Program-made: the position numbers and the translations under genes
DNA from: CALRQJ02 sp943370285
Lineage (GTDB): Bacteria; Bacteroidota; Bacteroidia; Chitinophagales; Chitinophagaceae
NCBI GenBank assembly: GCA_943370285.1
Contig: CALRQJ020000002.1
Location: forward strand, 372,001 to 436,000
DNA length: 64,000 bases
Direction: 5' to 3'
Part shown: piece after piece, positions 62,751-64,000 of the stretch
How the letters are laid out: every line of letters starts with the position of its first letter
Numbering within the stretch: position 1 is the first letter of the stretch
The notes under the pieces: generated by a model
Database searches by the model: none
Told to the model about the DNA's origin: nothing
What the model saw: the letters and a program-made list of their open reading frames with translations, nothing else

Positions 62751-62908
62751 GGCATTTAATTTTGGAGGCTGAAAGTAAATGGAAATGTGGAGATTTTTAT
62801 GCCGTTTAAAAAAAAGATGTTCTAGGTTTTTACAGCATTCTTTTTTTGTGAAGTCAAAACACCAACTTCAGCTGCTTTTTCATACACAGTTTTGCGTAAC
62901 TTTAAGGT

Positions 62909-63526
62909 ATGACAAAACATCATTTCACTTGGTTGGCATTGGGCGATTCTTACACGATTGGAGAAGGCGTGCCGCTGCATGAAAGTTTTCCTTATCAAAC
63001 TGTACAGCTATTGCGCCAATCGGGTTGGCATATGCAAGCTCCTGAAATTGTTGCCAAAACAGGTTGGACAAGTTTTGAATTAGCCGAACATTTACTCCAT
63101 ACAAAACTGAACGAACAATACGATTTTGTAACACTACTGATTGGCGTTAATAATCAATACAGAGGTTTGCCACTTAAAGATTTTGAAAACGATTTGGAGT
63201 TTTTGCTGAAGAAAGCCATTCATTTTTCGGGAGATAAACCACAGCATGTTATTGTTATTAGTATACCGGATTGGGGTGTTACACCGTTTGCTGCTGATAG
63301 AGACAGTAATGCCATTGCATCAGCTATAGATAAATTCAACAACATTTGTGCATCGAAAGCGGCTGCAAATCAAATCCATTTCATTGCTATTACGGCAGAA
63401 ACAAGATTAGCGAAAGACGATGTGAGTTTATTAGCAACAGACCAATTACATTATTCAGGTAAAGCTATGCACCACTGGGCTAATGCTGTAGCTAATGTGA
63501 TGAAGGATATTGTTGCAGATAAATAG
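62909..63526 (+). CDS. SGNH/GDSL-type hydrolase
   Basis: A 205-residue lipase/esterase-fold protein. Block I is LGDSYTIGEG with nucleophile Ser14, and block III is TLLIGVNNQYRG with the oxyanion Asn. Block V is ATDQLHYSG with Asp178 and His181. No signal peptide is visible, so it may be cytosolic, as in other short SGNH hydrolases of this phylum. The substrate is unknown; acyl-ester or carbohydrate-ester cleavage is likely. The upstream gap of about 160 bp shows only a weak TAACTTTA box. A partial gene follows 14 bp later in the same direction. Confidence 0.88.
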   Translation: MTKHHFTWLALGDSYTIGEGVPLHESFPYQTVQLLRQSGWHMQAPEIVAKTGWTSFELAEHLLHTKLNEQYDFVTLLIGVNNQYRGLPLKDFENDLEFLLKKAIHFSGDKPQHVIVISIPDWGVTPFAADRDSNAIASAIDKFNNICASKAAANQIHFIAITAETRLAKDDVSLLATDQLHYSGKAMHHWANAVANVMKDIVADK

Positions 63527-63539
63527 CAACACCTGAAAA

Positions 63540-64000
63540 ATGGAAATACACATAATGAAAGAAGAAATAGCAAAACTTTTACCACAGATAGCTCAAGGTA
63601 AAGTTGCTCAAGTTGATATTGAAGCAATTATTGCTCAAATAAAAGCAGCTATTAATGCCGATCCATCAAATGGAAAAACTTTAGGCAACTTATTGATGCA
63701 GCTTAAGCAGGCTCAAAAAAACAAAATAAAACATACGCCAATTAATTGGGTAAAAGTGAAAGCGGGGTTCATTGCAATTGGTCATAAACCCGGTGGTAAA
63801 ATTTCATTCGAAGGCTTACAGAAAGAAGGTACAACTGTAGTGCTGACTTTATTGCAAACACAAGAAGGAGCATCTGACATTGGAAAGGAATTGAAAAAAG
63901 TAGGCATTAATTGGATTTGGTTTTCTTTTTCTGCCTCTAAGCCTCATGAAGGCGAAGCCATCGCTTTGGTAAATGATTTGTTTAAGCAATTAGAAGCCCT
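63540..64000 (+). CDS. Protein tyrosine/dual-specificity phosphatase-like protein (3' truncated by window)
   Basis: An open frame with an ATG at 63540 and a second at 63555 that runs off the window end after 153 codons. The first about 70 residues are helical (KEEIAKLLPQIAQGK, then VDIEAIIAQIKAAINADPSN). Next comes NWVKVKAGFIAIGHKPGGK, then EGTTVVLTLLQTQEG and INWIWFSFSASKPHEGE, which resemble the N-terminal half of bacterial dual-specificity phosphatases (the W-x-G-x-x-P and T-x-V-L-x-L-x-x blocks). The catalytic HCxxGxxR loop would lie beyond the window, so the call is tentative. Confidence 0.55.
   Translation, partial: MEIHIMKEEIAKLLPQIAQGKVAQVDIEAIIAQIKAAINADPSNGKTLGNLLMQLKQAQKNKIKHTPINWVKVKAGFIAIGHKPGGKISFEGLQKEGTTVVLTLLQTQEGASDIGKELKKVGINWIWFSFSASKPHEGEAIALVNDLFKQLEA

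Overview
The window looks like a chromosomal segment of a Bacteroidota bacterium, most likely of the family Chitinophagaceae or a close relative. The base composition is AT-rich (roughly 40% GC by eye). Several marks point to this phylum: two giant PKD-repeat surface proteins ending in gliding-motility (type IX secretion, type B) C-terminal domains next to a PorP/SprF-family gene, DUF4294 and DUF2279 proteins, an enlarged Lgt and an enlarged signal peptidase I, a bacillithiol deacetylase, pyruvate phosphate dikinase, and promoter-like TTTG...TAnnTTTG pairs. I see no rRNA, tRNA, CRISPR array, prophage or insertion sequence.

Layout. 1-3.9 kb is an accessory, very AT-rich stretch of small genes: a partial ORF, an orphan membrane protein, a DUF1801 protein, a VOC protein, an unknown protein, a small membrane protein and a lipoprotein. 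The first units are separated by copies of one intergenic repeat family, which suggests a cassette-like array. 3.9-19 kb is metabolic and envelope core: an unusual pyruvate-kinase-like protein, lgt, a phosphohexomutase, a DUF2279 protein, a phosphoribosyltransferase, a membrane Fe-S oxidoreductase, ppdK, an APC permease translationally coupled to a heptose-phosphate kinase, DUF6498 and an isoaspartyl peptidase. At 19.1-19.7 kb sits a MazEF-type toxin-antitoxin pair, followed by ispD and then rpoC without rpoB. 25-32.6 kb holds an OmpH/Skp-like protein, an alcohol dehydrogenase, DNA polymerase IV, a fatty-acid desaturase, bshB1, DUF4294, small lipoproteins and a CCG-domain Fe-S protein that is the probable partner of the Fe-S oxidoreductase 20 kb away.

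32.7-41.9 kb is a three-gene minus-strand operon with 9- and 16-bp gaps: a 1695-residue IgGFc-binding/PKD protein, a 1007-residue lectin/PKD protein and a PorP/SprF-like outer-membrane protein, closed by a terminator. 42-47.4 kb contains WbqC, LEA2 and outer-membrane proteins and a YceI / beta-barrel / YceI cluster. 47.4-58.9 kb is mostly minus-strand housekeeping (sirtuin, cytidine deaminase, lepB, lpxB, surE, DUF423, aroK, glutaryl-CoA-dehydrogenase-like). Inside it lies a small regulatory island with a MerR/B12-binding CarH-like regulator convergent with a sigma-54 response regulator that lacks a DNA-binding domain, next to a geranylgeranyl-reductase-like flavoprotein. 59-64 kb carries a serine beta-lactamase-like lipoprotein, a DPP-IV-type peptidase, a GDSL hydrolase and a partial phosphatase-like gene.

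How the genes work together: the two surface giants and the PorP-like protein form one secretion/adhesion module. Lgt, LepB, LpxB, WbqC and the heptose kinase serve envelope biogenesis. PpdK and the pyruvate-kinase-like protein both act at the PEP-pyruvate node. Most transcription-unit ends are marked by clear hairpin terminators. Three convergent gene pairs share a four-base stop overlap, showing a compact genome. The best leads are the repeat-separated cassette-like left end, rpoC detached from rpoB, a 21-bp motif shared by two divergent intergenic regions, the CarH-like regulator with altered cobalamin motifs, and the three-gene type IX surface operon.
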